A stretch of DNA of 64,000 bases from Mytilisepta virgata (GCA_028015205.1 CM051514.1:4960001-5024000), one strand, 5' to 3'; counted from the stretch's first letter, positions 34,066 to 46,264 are shown. Numbers and translations: made by a program. The notes: generated by a model from the letters alone, not told the origin.

Positions 34066-34522
34066 ATAAAATGAATGTATGAAATCACAACTAGATTTTG
34101 AAGTGTTTTTGATTCCCATGAGTTCAATCACACAAGCCGGCGCGGCCCTTTCTGACATAGTCAGTATTCTAGTTATCCATTATGTTATTTCTTTACATAG
34201 TTGTGATCCTTAAGTAATTAAAAAAAAATAGTAGATTTTTCATAAATATTTTTTCAAATCTTTTTTGAAACTTTGGACCATTTAGCACTAAACTGTAGTG
34301 GAATATATCAGCCTAAATCACATTGCTGGAAAGAGCAACATTTTAAACATCGTATCCAATGAGCTATGCACAGACTCGTAGAAGCAAACGTTGATTGTTG
34401 CTGTTTTGCAGGTTGTTACTTCTCTGACCGTCAAAGCACCACACAGGATCCTAGGTGCACTCTAAGGATAAGTATTTGTGGAGATATGCATTATGCTTAT
34501 TTTAATCTGTATTTCAAAAATT

Positions 34523-34910
34523 AATATTGATTAATTGTTTCTTAACGTCCCGTGGCAAATATGTCATGCTTCTTCAGGACGAGAACCAGTTCAATTTATC
34601 AAACATTTCCAATAGGAATGGGGCGGGACATAGTGGGAACCAACTTTAACTGCCACTGTAAAAGGATGATGGATGGGTTGGATCGGATAAATTAGACTTC
34701 TGTAGCAGCATTAGCCTACTATTTTTCGAAAACTACAGAAGGGGTCTTTAGCGCCGTGCAGGTTATGTGGCATTCTCCAAACACGTAACCCTCTATGGTC
34801 CTCGATCAGGCTTTCCGTCTTATGACTTGACAACCCCACAACGAGAGGACCTGGGGACGCGCTAGGCAGCTCTGTGGGTTGAGCTCCCGTGATCCATCAA
34901 TGGTGCCTAG
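34523..34910. repeat. Dispersed repeat sharing a tail with the SINE at 59826-60172
   Basis: The start GTTTCTTAACGTCCCGTGGC, with GGACGAGAACC further on, resembles 59836-59885. The later part (GAGGACCTGGGGACGCGC, GGGTTGAGCTCCCG) is a different unclassified repeat. No gene is seen. Confidence 0.4.
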
Positions 34911-34949
34911 CAAAATGTTGAAGACCAAATCAAAATGTCAAAGTGACCT

Positions 34950-35045
34950 AAAAGTTTATATAAAATTCATTGATACAAATTTTGATGCACAGCATTTGCA
35001 CATTTCGTCGATTTACGACACAGCGGTTGTGTTCATGGCATAAAG
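34950..35045 (-). repeat. Fragment of the CACATTTCGTCGATTTA repeat
   Basis: It contains GCACATTTCGTCGATTTACG and the TTGATACAAATTTTGATGCA entry sequence shared with 4960-5380. Confidence 0.6.
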
Positions 35046-35159
35046 TGTATATTTTATGATGCGGAAACTAGAATATACAAATCAGCTGTGATCGACAATA
35101 ATCTGAATAATAAAGGTAATATTAAACATGTGAAATAATGTTAGTTTAACCGATTTCTA

Positions 35160-36480
35160 TTGGAGTCACTCCGGCGTCCAGGGTCGTGTGCGTGTCCGCG
35201 TGTGCGTCCGCGTCCACAGTCAGTTCTCAGTTACTAGTTGACATAAGGTCATATATTTTTATGTGCATGTTCATGATGAAGAGACTGACCATGTCACATA
35301 AGATGATGGTCACATGACCCATATTACACGGTTGACTGGCTTTTAAGTTTTATGTCAAAAATCAGTTTTAATATACAAAGAGACCTACAATCCTATTACT
35401 TGGTGTGAGAGTGCATCTCAGGGAGTAACACAGCCTCCTACCAAAATTAGGTCACCCTGACCTTCTTATCGCACTCCATTGACATATGTTAAGTTTTACG
35501 TCCTAGTTCAGTTCTCCAATACTAAGGGACCTACAGTCATATTACATATTACTTGGTGTGAGGATGCATCTCATGGAGTAACACCGCCTCCCACTAAAAT
35601 TAGGGCACTCTGACCAACTTATCGCGCTTCATTGACTAGGGTTAAGTTTTACGTCCGAGTTCAGTTCTCCAATACCAAGGAACCTACAATCTTATTTCTT
35701 GGTGTGAGGGTTCATCTCGGGTAGTAACACAGCCTCCCACCAAAATTAGGTCACTCTTACCAACTTATCGTGCTTCATTGACTTAGGTTAAGTTTTACGT
35801 CCCAATTCAGATCTCCGATACCAAGGGACCTACAATCACATTTCTTGGTGTCAGGGTGCATTTCGGGATGTAACACAGCCTAGAAACCAAAATTAGGTCA
35901 CTCTGACCTACTTATCGCGCTATATTGACTTAGGTTAAGTTTTACGTCCGAGTTCAATTCTCCAATACCAAGGGACCTACAGTCATATAACTTGGAGTGA
36001 GGATATATCTTGGGGAGTAAAACAGCCTCCCACCAAACTTAAGTCACTCTGACCTACTTATCGCGGTTCATTCACTTAGGTTATTTTTTTCCGTCCGACT
36101 TCAGTTCTCCAATACCAAGAGACCTACAATCATATTACTTGTTGTCATGGTGCATCTCGGGGAGTAACACAGCCTCCGACCAAAAGTAGGTCACCCTGAC
36201 CTACTTATCGCGCTTCATTTACTTAGGATAAGTTTTATGTCTGAGTTCAGTTTTCTCATACCAAGCGACCTACAACCATATTACTTCGTGTCAGGGTGCA
36301 TTTCGGGGGGGGGGGGGGGGGGATCACAGCCTCCGACCAAAATTAGGTCACTCTGACCTACTTATTGCGCTTTATTGACTTAGATTAAGTTTTACATCTG
36401 AGTTCAGGTCTCCGATACTAAACATTACTTGCTGTAAGGGTGCATGTCGGGGAGCAACACAGCCACACAACAAAATTAGT
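35160..36480 (+). repeat. Tandem array, seven or more ~145-bp units with a CG-rich head
   Basis: The head (GTGTGCGTGTCCGCGTGTG) lies at 35190-35215. Units recur with GACCTACAATC starting near 35392, 35528, 35691, 35827, 35984, 36121 and 36267. Each includes ACAGCCTCCCACCAAAATTA and CGCGCTTCATTGACTTAGG. One unit contains an 18-base poly-G run near 36305. The same unit family is at 12750-13150. This resembles the core repeats of bivalve pearl-type elements (inferred). Confidence 0.75.
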
Positions 36481-36489
36481 TTGGGAACG

Positions 36490-37685
36490 AGGCGAACTTT
36501 CTAATCGTAGATTTCTGGTATAAAATTGATAACTATCCCATATTTCTTCCTATATAGAATCTGTTTCCCTATACGTTACATCATTCTACTATTCTATTTG
36601 GTGAAAAAGAAAATAAGTATATTTTGCCTCAGTGATGTTTATATGTCCGTCGTAATATTATCGTTTAATCACACAGTATAAAACAAAAAAGATACAAAGT
36701 TCTGAAATGCTAAGGATAAGATGTTATCATACAGAAAACATCAGTCTTTAGATAGGGTTGGATTATTTAATAATTTCCGTGAAAATTTGCGCAAAATGGT
36801 GGAAATTTACCTGCATGGATAACCACCCTGCTCCGCTAAATTACGTGTTTTATTCTAATACATGTATGTAGTTATTTGAGGAAGTCTGAAAGCAAACAAT
36901 GGCCATTTCAACTTCTCCACGTGTGGAATAGGACACATTTAAAAACTGAAACTGTACGGTCTGTTAAATGTAGAATACATGTATCTGGACCTGGATAGAA
37001 TTAATAGCAGCAAAAGTGTGCTTTGAATAATACAACTGATTAATATGCCATACCTTTACTTTCCTGCGCCATAAACATGTTTCAAATGGTATTAGTTTAA
37101 GTTTACAAGTGATGCTAATTCTGAATAATATCCGCCATTTTGTAAGATACGGTATCGCGTCGGGCCATTATCCAATGGTATACGACACAACTGGCTCACT
37201 CAGAAAGCAATTAAATGATAACTTATTCGGACAGAACAACTAACATTCAGATTCATTCACTTTTTACAATTCATTTTTGTTGATAAAAACATAATGAAAA
37301 ACCTCGCAATTTTTAACATTTGAACTTTTACAGATAATAACTACATCAGTATGACTATTTTTTTAACCAACAATATGTTCATTGTTATTCATAATAAGTG
37401 GTGTGGTCAGTTACACAAATAATTACAAACACACAGTTTCTTAATGATAAATATTTGTTAACTAATTTAAAAACAACAATTTCAAATTCAACCAAAAATT
37501 ATCATAGATATAATCGTTTAACATTAATTCAGTATGCAGTATGTGATAGATGGAAATAAGACGACCATAAAGTTTCCGGAGTGCTTACATGTATTTGATG
37601 TTCTGATTGTACTCAGAACGTTCTGTATTCCCTAACGCGCATCACATACTGTAAAAATAAATTACAGCAGGACACGATTACCCGG
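36490..37685. other. No supportable gene
   Basis: AT-rich sequence with no motif or repeat recognised. Confidence 0.5.
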
Positions 37686-37689
37686 TTTT

Positions 37690-37900
37690 TTATGGGAGTT
37701 CAAATTAATAGTGATTTAGTTTCTGTGCTGTCTTGTTCTAGTTTTGTTTAGTTTATTATACGTTTTTGATTCTTTTAGTTATATTTTTATCCTTTTGGCG
37801 TTTGTTGTGTTCCATTTTCCTGACCTAGTCTTTTCCTTGGACTTCGAATTTGTGGTCTTTTCCCACTGTTTTGTCGCTTCACTATTCTTTTGCCGATATT
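37690..37900 (+). repeat. Dispersed T-rich repeat fragment
   Basis: TTTTTATGGGAGTTCAAATT and GTGCTGTCTTGTTCTAGTT resemble the retroelement-tail type at 13990-14243. The 66-codon hydrophobic frame inside is attributed to T-richness. Confidence 0.35.
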
Positions 37901-38076
37901 TAAAGAGAACAGAAAAGACTTGTAGTGAGAATCTGATGTTATGAACACGTCCATGTGGCAATATTTGCCCTTTGGGGTGGGTTTTTGTGTCTTTAAAAAC
38001 CTTTTTTCTTTTCCATTAGAACTAGTGCGTTAAACATTGATTTGTTTTAGATGTTTCTCTGCACTTCATCTGTCAG

Positions 38077-38100
38077 TTTCTCTCTCTCTCTCTCTCTCTC
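38077..38100. repeat. (CT)n microsatellite
   Basis: A perfect CT dinucleotide run. Confidence 0.95.
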
Positions 38101-39220
38101 CGAATCCACGCTTTTTGATTTCAAGAAATGTTAAATCCTGGATTTGTTTAAGAGAAGTTTTAACCCGATAAAAATGAAATTGCTGATCCCTAAAAAATTT
38201 AGTATAAGTGCAAATTTCATGATGCATGTACCAATTGGGGCACAATTCGTCCAATTTCACTTGTGCTTAAAAATGTTCAAAGCCGAGGCAATAAACCAAA
38301 ACTTTGAAAAGCAAATCCAAATGCCAAAATTTCGAAATTATTGAAGAAATAAAGATAAAGCAAACAAAACCATATGCACTAGTGACATACTCCATAGTTT
38401 TCACATAAATTTACATTTTTCAACAATAAACTTAAGGATGCTCCCAGGTCATGTTTTGGTCTTTTTGTCAGATTTTCGGAATCCTCGGGTTTTATCCATT
38501 TCGTAAACATTTAAATTTTTTTGCCCATGAACCCCCACTTTTTCTTTTTTAATTCAATCATATATACCTTAAAATGGTATTTGACAAAATTTTGTGAAAT
38601 CCTTTTTATTTTTCATACATTTTTGAGAGACTGAAGTTGCCAATGCAAAGACAATGAAAACTCCAGAGAAAACCTCTTTCCTGCAAATTTTCAAGGCTTT
38701 ATAGCTCTTAAATGAGCACATGAACCTATATTTTTTCTTGCTTATTTGTTTACTATTCATATGTTCTCCCAAACTAAAACACCTATTTCAAATCCTATTT
38801 ATTTCCTGTTAGACCAGCGATCATCCTTACAGTATCAATGTCACTGAAGTGAACTCGATATACATGTATCCTATATGTTGCTTTATCTTTTAGCTTTTTG
38901 GTGAAAAAAATATCTTGTTTTCATCTCATAAGCATATAAATATGTATGTCTGAAGAAATCAATTAGAACTGAAACACGTAGTAAGGGGGGCAACTCTGTT
39001 TCTATTGCTAACAGTGTTTTTGGTGTTTCTTTTTGTGCTTCCAATTGTTGATGAAAGTAATTCCAGAAATAAGCATTGGTACAAAAGGAATTTAGGTATC
39101 ATACATGTACAAATTTATCATCACCGAGGCTATACCGCTGTAGTATTGGTACTATCATCCAATTATTTCTTCGGCTATGTCATGAATGTTTAGATAATTG
39201 TGTTGAAAGAGTAGATCCAC
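38101..39220. other. No supportable gene
   Basis: A hydrophobic frame at 39005-39193 (FLVFLFVLP, then a YKR) follows a branch-point/acceptor-like TTGCTAACAG but has no ATG. It is too weak to call a gene. Confidence 0.4.
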
Positions 39221-39222
39221 TT

Positions 39223-39655
39223 CCTAGCCTTCCTACTTAAAAAATTAAACTTTATTAATAAGTACATGAAAACAATTTTCTTTTCCAATGTAAATATTCA
39301 AAATTATTCTAAAAAAACTTAAATCATCGTTACTAAAATGGTGAAAAATGGTTACCAAATATTGCTAAGTTCTTTGCATTAGTGACCAAGGTTTAAATTT
39401 GCTAAAAAAATGGTACGCTCCTCTATGAAAGTCAGATGTTGTTCTGGAGTTAAGTCGCCTTGTCCATAAAAAAATCAAATATGAACAAAAAATCACAAAA
39501 TTAGCAATTTTCGGGTAAATTAAAAAACGTGTCGACCTCGAACGGCTCAATATATCTTGTTAAAATTTGAAACATACTTTGTTAAGATAAGTATCTTTCA
39601 ATGGTCAACTGCTAATCGATCCTAAACATATAGCTTCAACTCCTATTTTGTACGA
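39223..39655 (-). repeat. Left arm of a ~0.44-kb inverted repeat pair
   Basis: This is the reverse complement, at roughly 80-85% by eye, of 45002-45465. Shared words include AATAAGTACATGAAAACAAT, AATTAGCAATTTTCGGGTAA and CAACTCCTATTTTGT. The pair encloses 5.3 kb including the integrase-type transposon. Confidence 0.75.
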
Positions 39656-39694
39656 CAAAAAATGCAATCAGTTTTAGTTAGCAAACACAAAATT

Positions 39695-39850
39695 AATGCT
39701 TAATCATTAATAAGTTCACGTTTTCTACCGACAAATGTCGTGTACATGTATAAAGGTCAATTTTCATCAATTTTTGGAATATTGCCAAAAAGGAAATTCA
39801 GAACCCATCCAAATGGTCCCATCTGATATGAAAAATTACAATTAAGATTT
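39695..39850 (-). mobile_element. Partial TAGGGC-family MITE
   Basis: It contains TTAATCATTAATAAGTTCACG and TGCCAAAAAGGAAATTCAGA, both internal to the MITE. The ends are missing. Confidence 0.5.
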
Positions 39851-39859
39851 CAGATTCCA

Positions 39860-40545
39860 ATTTTTATCGTTTTTACCGTATAATCAATAATGATCGAACT
39901 TTTACAATGTATTAATTATTGTACAAAATTCCTTCCCATGATGCAACAGTGACATAATGAACGGCTGTTAAATCAAGGATATGAATAAAATTGAGTGTTT
40001 TCACAGTAGATTTTGATCAAAACAACTACGAGCAACAGCCTTGCCAAAAACTATTTTTTAATTTAATGTTTGTCTTACATAGACACATTTCAGTGAAATA
40101 TCTTGTTGGGCAAGGCTGTTGCTCATATCAACATTTCAATACAAAATAAGTGAAATTTGGTGTCTTTCCTTTATTTCTTCACACTTAGCCATCTTTGACA
40201 GCATATTGCCGCTATTAAAGAAATGTCTTAACGTTGAAAACAAACGATTCTTCTTAAAATGCATTATTTTAAGAGTACTTAATGATAGCTTGGAGTAAGT
40301 TTTACATTACTTTTTGATATTGGAATTAAAGGGACCAAATATCAGGCTAAATCCTACCTTGCCCTTTCAAAATTCTATAAAAATTTAGGTTTCAAATCCC
40401 TCAGTCAAGTTTATCTTACCTAGATTTTTGCTAAACTTTTTAGGTTGGTTTGGTTCTATTGCTTACAGTAATTTTATTTTAATTTTATTTATTTATCTAT
40501 TGACTTTTAACTTTTGTTGTTTTTTTATGATTTTATTTATATATA
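39860..40545. other. No supportable gene
   Basis: AT-rich flank of the transposon. GCAACAGCCTTGCC (40032-40045) and GGCAAGGCTGTTGC (40110-40123) form a perfect 14-bp inverted repeat. Confidence 0.5.
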
Positions 40546-40710
40546 TGTTACAGTAAATGTGTGTAATTAGGAATTTCATGTAATTACTAAAAAAATAGGA
40601 ATTTCGTGTAATTACTAAAGGCTCTAGTAATTACATGAAATCACTAATTTTTAACAGTAATTACATGAAATTACTGAAATTTTAGGGGATTTTTACACAC
40701 ATTTACTGAA
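40546..40710. repeat. Left terminal block of the transposon, self-complementary
   Basis: It opens with CAGTAAATGTGTGTAA and closes with TTACACACATTTACTG. Inside, TGTAATTACTAAA and its complement recur. Confidence 0.8.
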
Positions 40711-40914
40711 AGTATTTTTTTTATAATATGCATTTAAATGGGTACAAAAACTGATTATTTAGTATTGATTTCACAATTACTATTCTAATTTCCCTTAAGG
40801 TATATGTAGTTAACATTATAAAGTTTAATACTGGTACATGTACTTATGGGAGTGAGAACAAAACTCACCCTGAATGATTTATAAATCTCTCACTTTGTGG
40901 TTCATTTGTGCAAA

Positions 40915-42723
40915 ATGGCACAAGATATAAAGGAAAGGGAATTCACAGATGAATTGTACAAGAATTATAATGAAAAAAAGGAGAAAGTTTTATTACCCAA
41001 AGATAAGATACAGGAAATCATAGACTGCCTGCAGAACATTGAAGATGATGAGAATTACAAAAAGTCAAGGGATGATTACTACTACATTGGAAGGTAAAAT
41101 AATATACATGTTTACAAGACAAAAATAAATACATTATCAAGGAGCAGGGCTTTTATTCTGTTCTGCGTCTTGTTGTTGAATGTTTATTTCAAAAATGCAA
41201 CTTACTCTTTTTCTTTCAGATATGACGTCTTAAAAGTTGGAGAAGTTACCAAGCTAATTCGAAAAAAGAAAACCGAGGACGATGATATCAAATACTTTGT
41301 TTCAATAGAAGAAACTTATGACATTATCAAGAGAACTCATACCGCTTTAAACCATGCTGGACGAGACAAAATGCAAAAGGAGATTAACAGGAAATATGCC
41401 AACATAACTTTAAACTGCATAAATCTTTACAAGTCTATGTGTGAAGAATGCCAGCTTAGGAGAAAAAATCCCAGCAAGGGGGTTGTTGTTAAGCCTATTG
41501 TTTCTAAGGATTTTAATGCACGGGGTCAAGTGGACTTGATGGACATGCAAAGTATGCCAGACGGCAACTACCGTTTCATTATGAATTACCAGGATCACCT
41601 GACAAAGTTTTGCATCATCGAAGCTCTTTCATCTAAGCGAGCCGCTGAGGTAGCTAATAAGTTGGTGATGAATGTGTTTTTAGTGTTTGGCGCTCCTCAT
41701 ATACTACAGTCCGACAATGGGAGGGAATTTACTGCCGAAATTATAAAGGAACTTAAAGTGCTATGGCCAGACCTGGTACTGGTACACGGTAAACCTCGAC
41801 ATCCTCAATCACAGGGGAGTGTAGAACGCTCAAATGCTGACATTCATGAAATGGTCGTAAGTTGGATGCGCGATAATGACACAACCAAATGGGCTATAGG
41901 CTTAAAATTTGTACAGTTTCAAAAAAACCGTCGCATGCATGATGGTATCAAAAGGTCACCATACGAAGCCATGTTTGGCTGTCCCCCAAAAGTAGGACTG
42001 GCAACAAGTAAGCTTCCTGACGAAATTTTAAATGTTGTTGAGCGTGAAGAGGAGCTTGTTGGTTATGCGACCGGTCAACCTTCACAGCCTTCACCCGTGT
42101 TAGAGGCAGCAGCTGTTCCGTCGTTAGAATCCGTACCGTTTCCTATGGAGTATGAACTAGAGTGCACATCTTGTTCATCTGTTTTCCAAACTGACACCCC
42201 AGATATAGACTTATGTGATGTCTGCAACCGTAGGGTTCAAATTAGCCGAGAAAGGCATCTTAGTCAGGATAATCTGGAAATTCAAGCCGACAAAATGGTG
42301 GCGCGAAGTAACCAAGTCCTTACACCCGTTGACGTTGGGTGTAATGTTACATTGCCCATTCCGAGTGTTGACAGGGGCAGGGGAGACCCCCGCAATTTGA
42401 TGTGCGTTATTTCTGAATTGAACAATGAGACTCAGCAATATAAACTTGCAACAAAGTATGGGATTTTAAATGGATCCTTTTCAAGAAACCAATTCCTACC
42501 ATGCTCATCTAAGACCCTACTCATTGAATCCCTGAATCTTACGGATTCATCACCTGTGATTAGTGTGCGTCAGGCAGCTAGAGAACAATCAATTGGTGAT
42601 GGACAAGGATTTTTAAAGTGTTCATGCAAGTCTGGGTGTACAAAGAAAACTTGTAAATGTTTGAAAGCTGGTGTACTTTGCAATTCTAGGTGTCACAACA
42701 GTAGTACATGTAAAAACAAATAA
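40915..42723 (+). CDS. Integrase-type transposase with Cys-rich tail (KRBA2-like/Ginger-like)
   Basis: Exons are 40915-41093 and 41220-42723, with donor AG|GTAAAA and acceptor CTTTCAG|A, joining as Arg-60; 560 residues. The ATG at 40915 (MAQDIKEREF) is the first in frame. An H2C2 zinc finger (H100, H105, C134, C137) precedes an integrase core with the catalytic triad D165 (QVDLMD), D225 (QSDNGREF) and E262 (GSVERSN). A CxxC...CxxC zinc ribbon (C375-C395) follows, then a C-terminal cysteine cluster (527-560, KCSCKSGCTKKTCKC), a tail commonly seen in invertebrate KRBA2-like proteins. All catalytic residues are present and there is no internal stop, so the protein may be functional. It would cut and join the ends of its own element in the nucleus. 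Confidence 0.85.
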
Positions 42724-42861
42724 GAACCATATAGGCAGAAAGTGTTTGTGAATTTAAATCGATTGTTTTCTATTCTGATTATTTATGTAAATATGTTTGC
42801 ATTGCAGTTACATGTATTATAAATTTAGATCTACAACTTGGATTTTGTTCTTAATTTTATT

Positions 42862-43025
42862 TCAGTAAATGTGTGTAAAATGCGTTATTTTTTTCAGTAA
42901 TTACATGTAATCACTGGAAATTTTAGGAATTACATGTAATTACTAAAAGGTCTAGTGATTACATGAAATTCCTAAAAATTTCAGTAATTACGCGTAATTA
43001 CTATTTACACAAATTTACTGTAACA
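42862..43025. repeat. Right terminal block of the transposon, self-complementary
   Basis: It opens with CAGTAAATGTGTGTAA and closes with TTACACAAATTTACTG, with TAATTACATGTAATTAC words inside. It mirrors the left block in size and plan. Confidence 0.8.
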
Positions 43026-43170
43026 TATATATATTTTTTTTCGAATTGTGTATTTTGTACATTTAAGTCGATTTATGCCCCTTTTAACAGATCACCACTT
43101 CATTTATTTTCCTAGTATTCTACTGTCTTATGAGCTGTTTGGCAACATACACGTACCTACTTTTTTTGAA

Positions 43171-43261
43171 CCATCTAATGCCAAAGCAATCCACATAGAC
43201 CATCTAATGCCAGAGCAATCCACATAAACCATCTAATGCCAGAGCAATCCACATAAACCAT
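43171..43261. repeat. Three tandem 29-bp units
   Basis: CCATCTAATGCCAGAGCAAT followed by CCACATAAA is repeated three times, directly before the larger array. Confidence 0.9.
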
Positions 43262-43264
43262 CAG

Positions 43265-43735
43265 CTCCTGCTGCTTGTTGCTGTTCGTCATCGCTGCTCT
43301 TCTCTTTCTCATCGCTGTTTTTCTCTTGCTCTTTGCTGCTCATCGCTAATCATGACCTTACTCGCGTGCTCATTTCGGTTTTTTGGTGCCACTTGTCACT
43401 TTTCAAGGCTGCTGCTGCTCCTGCTGCTTGTAGCTGTTCGTCATCGCTGCTTTTCTCTTGCTCATCGCTGTTTTTCTCTTGCTCTTTGCTGCTCATCGCT
43501 AATCATGACCTTACTCGCGTGCTCCTTTCGGTTTTTTTGGTGCCACTTGTCACTTTTCACTGCTGCTGCTGCTGCTCTTGCTGCTTGTTGCTGTTCGTCA
43601 TCGCTGCTCTTCTCTTGCTCATCGCTGTTTTTCTCTTGCTCTTTGCCGCTCATCGCTAATCATGACCTTACTCGCGTGCTCATTTCGGTTTTTTGGTGCT
43701 ACTTGTCGCTGTTTTCGCTGCTGCTGAAGATTAAC
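43265..43735 (+). repeat. Three tandem ~155-bp CTG/CTC-rich units
   Basis: CATGACCTTACTCGCGTGCT recurs at 43351, 43504 and 43661 (periods 153 and 157). Around it are GCTGCTGCTG tracts and CTCTTGCTCATCGCTG words. The repeat opens long frames on both strands (Ser/Leu/Cys-rich plus, Glu/Gln/Ala-rich minus). Their composition is explained by the repeat, and there is no start or splice support. Confidence 0.85.
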
Positions 43736-43819
43736 TGTTGTTTCAAATTACTCGTAACAAAACTGTGGTTCACACTCGCAGTTCAAACAATACCTCCAAA
43801 TTCAAATTAAGAAATCATG

Positions 43820-44330
43820 CGTAGATTTTTTGTGGAATTACAAAGCCCACTAAGTTACATATGAAACTATTATTTCAAATAAATATGAAGGTGATTTACA
43901 ATTTCCAGATATTATGTTGAAAATGTTTGCCTTTAGACTGAAGCTTTTAGGGAAATTGTTAAATCCAGGTTATACAACTGTCATGACTGTTTGGAAAAAT
44001 ATCTGTATCTACTTCTTTTCAAAAGTTAAAAATATCAAACTTGGTCAAGAAATTTTATTTTGTAAATTTATGCCTAAATGTTTTAGTAATATTCCATTTT
44101 TTCTTCGAGAAATTATAATAGCTTTAAATAAAATAAGAAAACGTATCTTTTTTTTTAAATTGATGAGATAAATCTATATGAAATGCCACTTTTTTACAAT
44201 CAAAAAATAAAACAAAGAGAAAAGAATCTGATGCTCTATTTGAAACCATTTGTTGATGTTGGTATAACAAAATTAAAACACCTTATTTATGAACTTATTC
44301 CAGGAATTCTTAAAATGCAAGCAATTCATC
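43820..44330 (+). pseudogene. LINE reverse-transcriptase C-terminal fragment
   Basis: A plus frame reads YEGDLQFPDIMLKMFAFRLK, then LLGKLLNPGY and VWKNICIYFF. This matches the GGL..PD......ALRLKW...LL.....W pattern after the LINE polymerase core. Further on, HLIYELIPG appears in another frame. Stops and shifts mark it as dead. Confidence 0.6.
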
Positions 44331-44449
44331 TAAAATAGATCCTGAAATAGCGAATAATGAAGTTAGGAATAATTACAAAAAAAAAAATGCTTACCAGTAT
44401 GAAAATTTAAGAATAACCATTGAAGAAAAACAAATATCCATCTTAATGC

Positions 44450-44556
44450 ATTGCATACAATCGTTTATTATAAAAAGTCGGTAAGTATTTAAGATTAAAC
44501 ATGTTAAAGAATTAATAGTATGAGTGAAACAAATACAGGGGAAAGTGGCCCTACTC
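44450..44556 (+). mobile_element. 3' end of a TAGGGC-family MITE
   Basis: TGCATTGCATACAATCGTTT and GGGGAAAGTGGCCCTACTC match the distal end of the family. Confidence 0.6.
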
Positions 44557-45001
44557 ATTGAGTACTATAGAATAGACCAAGGTGTATTGTATGGTATTTT
44601 CAGTCGGATAGTTTCCATTATAAATATTTTTACATTGTGTATAAAAACAATAATTGTTATAAATATGATCAATGTCCAAACTGCCGGGTATGAATTATAA
44701 CTGGACATGTAAATGGCAACAAAATCTATTTGAATACCTGTCACTCATGAAATTGACAGTTCCGTAATTATTCAACATATATAAACCCCGCCCGAAAAAG
44801 TGAACAAAATCGAGCAATATATGTCCAGTTATGATCATATATACAGCTTTGATATTATGGTTTGTCGTTTTAATATTACTATTTTTTCTTGTAATCCATG
44901 ATGTTTTGCCTTGTTGTATTTTTTTCATTGAAGATATATCATTTAGGCTTTTTACTTGACGTTTTTCATTAAGTCAAGGATAAACTTCGTTAAATTAAAA
45001 C

Positions 45002-45465
45002 ACAAAATAGGAGTTGAAGCTATATGTTTAGCATTGATTAGCAGTTGACCATTACTTATCTTAACAAAGTATGCTTGAAATTTTAACAAGATATATTGAG
45101 CACATCAAAGTTGACACGCTTTTTAATTTACCCGAAAATTGCTAATTTTGTGATTTTTCGTGCATGTTTCAATTTTTTTTGGACAAGGCGACATAACTGC
45201 AGAACAACATCTGACTTTAATAAGGTAACAGTTCGGAGGAGCCTAAGGAAATTTCAGTCTAGTGAGTCTTTTTAGCAACTTCAAACTTTGATCACAGATA
45301 CAAAGAAATTGCAATATTTTATAACCATTTTTCACCATTTTAGTAACAATGATTTAAGTTTTTTTTAGAACAATTATGAGTATTTACACTGGAAACAATA
45401 CGAAAATTGTTTTCATGTACTTATTAATAGAGTTTCATTTATTTAAGTAGAAAGGCTATATCATT
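45002..45465 (+). repeat. Right arm of the ~0.44-kb inverted repeat pair
   Basis: Partner of 39223-39655. It contains ACAAAATAGGAGTTGAAGC, TTACCCGAAAATTGCTAATT and ATTGTTTTCATGTACTTATT. It also contains GGACAAGGCGACATAACTGC, a word seen in widespread bivalve repeats (recalled). Confidence 0.75.
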
Positions 45466-45469
45466 GTTG

Positions 45470-46260
45470 GTCTTTAATTCAATAACATTACGTACTTCCT
45501 TATATACATGTAACTGCTGCATGGAGATTGATTCGTTACATGGATATAGGTATTGAGTTTTCACAAAATCTACAAAAACATTTAATTATTTGTCTGAATG
45601 GAACTTATTAGGTTGCTTGAAATTATTTCTAACACCATACAGACCCTTTTCTCGTGTTTTCTATTGTATCAAACTGACACTACTTGATACAGTTCAATAA
45701 TGTTTATAACAGGAGTTGTCCTGAAGATACACAAAATGAAATCGAATGATGTATCAAACAGGGTAGCTTTATCGAAATCGAATGGCCTTATGCAAATTAA
45801 AAGATTCCCTCCGCCCTATCAGTTCAATAAAATAGAGTAATACGCAAACTCATGTGAACGTTCAACAACCATTAACATAACTAGCACTTACAGTAGTCCA
45901 AGACAGGGAAATTATGAAAATTACTAGACAAAACCCGTGGATTCATCAGAAACTGAAATATTCTGCCTTGCTGCAGAGCCAGAGCTCTCATGAGACAGAT
46001 TTATTATCTGGGTCACGTCGACGATGCTCGATGCTCCACATACTTTTGTAACAATGAATGCTGTCATACATCCACCCCTTCATGTATATGTACATACTGT
46101 TTTAACTTAATTGCTGTAGATTTATACTTGTTCATGTCGTTACATGTGTATTTTTCAAGGAGTAATGTTAACGGGTGAAATTACTTACATATTCATAAAC
46201 TGTTTCTTGCACGACAATACCCCCAGCGGAGCTGTTGAAAAGGTGTACTCTAACCATAGT
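45470..46260. other. No supportable gene
   Basis: A frame at 45990-46178 lacks motifs. Nothing else was seen. Confidence 0.5.
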
Positions 46261-46264
46261 TACA

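Larger units (their letters stand above)
40546..43025 (+). mobile_element. Ginger/KRBA2-like DNA transposon, 2.48 kb, apparently intact
   Basis: The left end reads TGTTACAGTAAATGTGTG and the right end, reverse complemented, TGTTACAGTAAATTTGTG; similarity extends to ~43 bp. TATA lies outside each end, fitting a 4-bp target duplication, though the surrounding TATATA tract makes this uncertain. TGTNR-type ends with an integrase-like transposase fit Ginger-type transposons. Each terminal ~165 bp (40546-40710 and 42862-43025) is itself an inverted repeat packed with TGTAATTACT/AGTAATTACA words, likely transposase binding sites. The only gene is the two-exon transposase at 40915-42723. Confidence 0.75.

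Noticed and set aside
39005..39193. Possible secreted peptide (FLVFLFVLP... YKR)
   Set aside because: No ATG in frame back to the previous stop and no partner exon found; T-rich DNA readily gives hydrophobic frames.
43333..43810. Two overlapping plus frames (108 and 152 codons) and a Glu/Gln/Ala-rich minus frame
   Set aside because: All are produced by the tandem CTG/CTC-rich units; periods of 153 and 157 bp break any conserved frame, and no motif is present.
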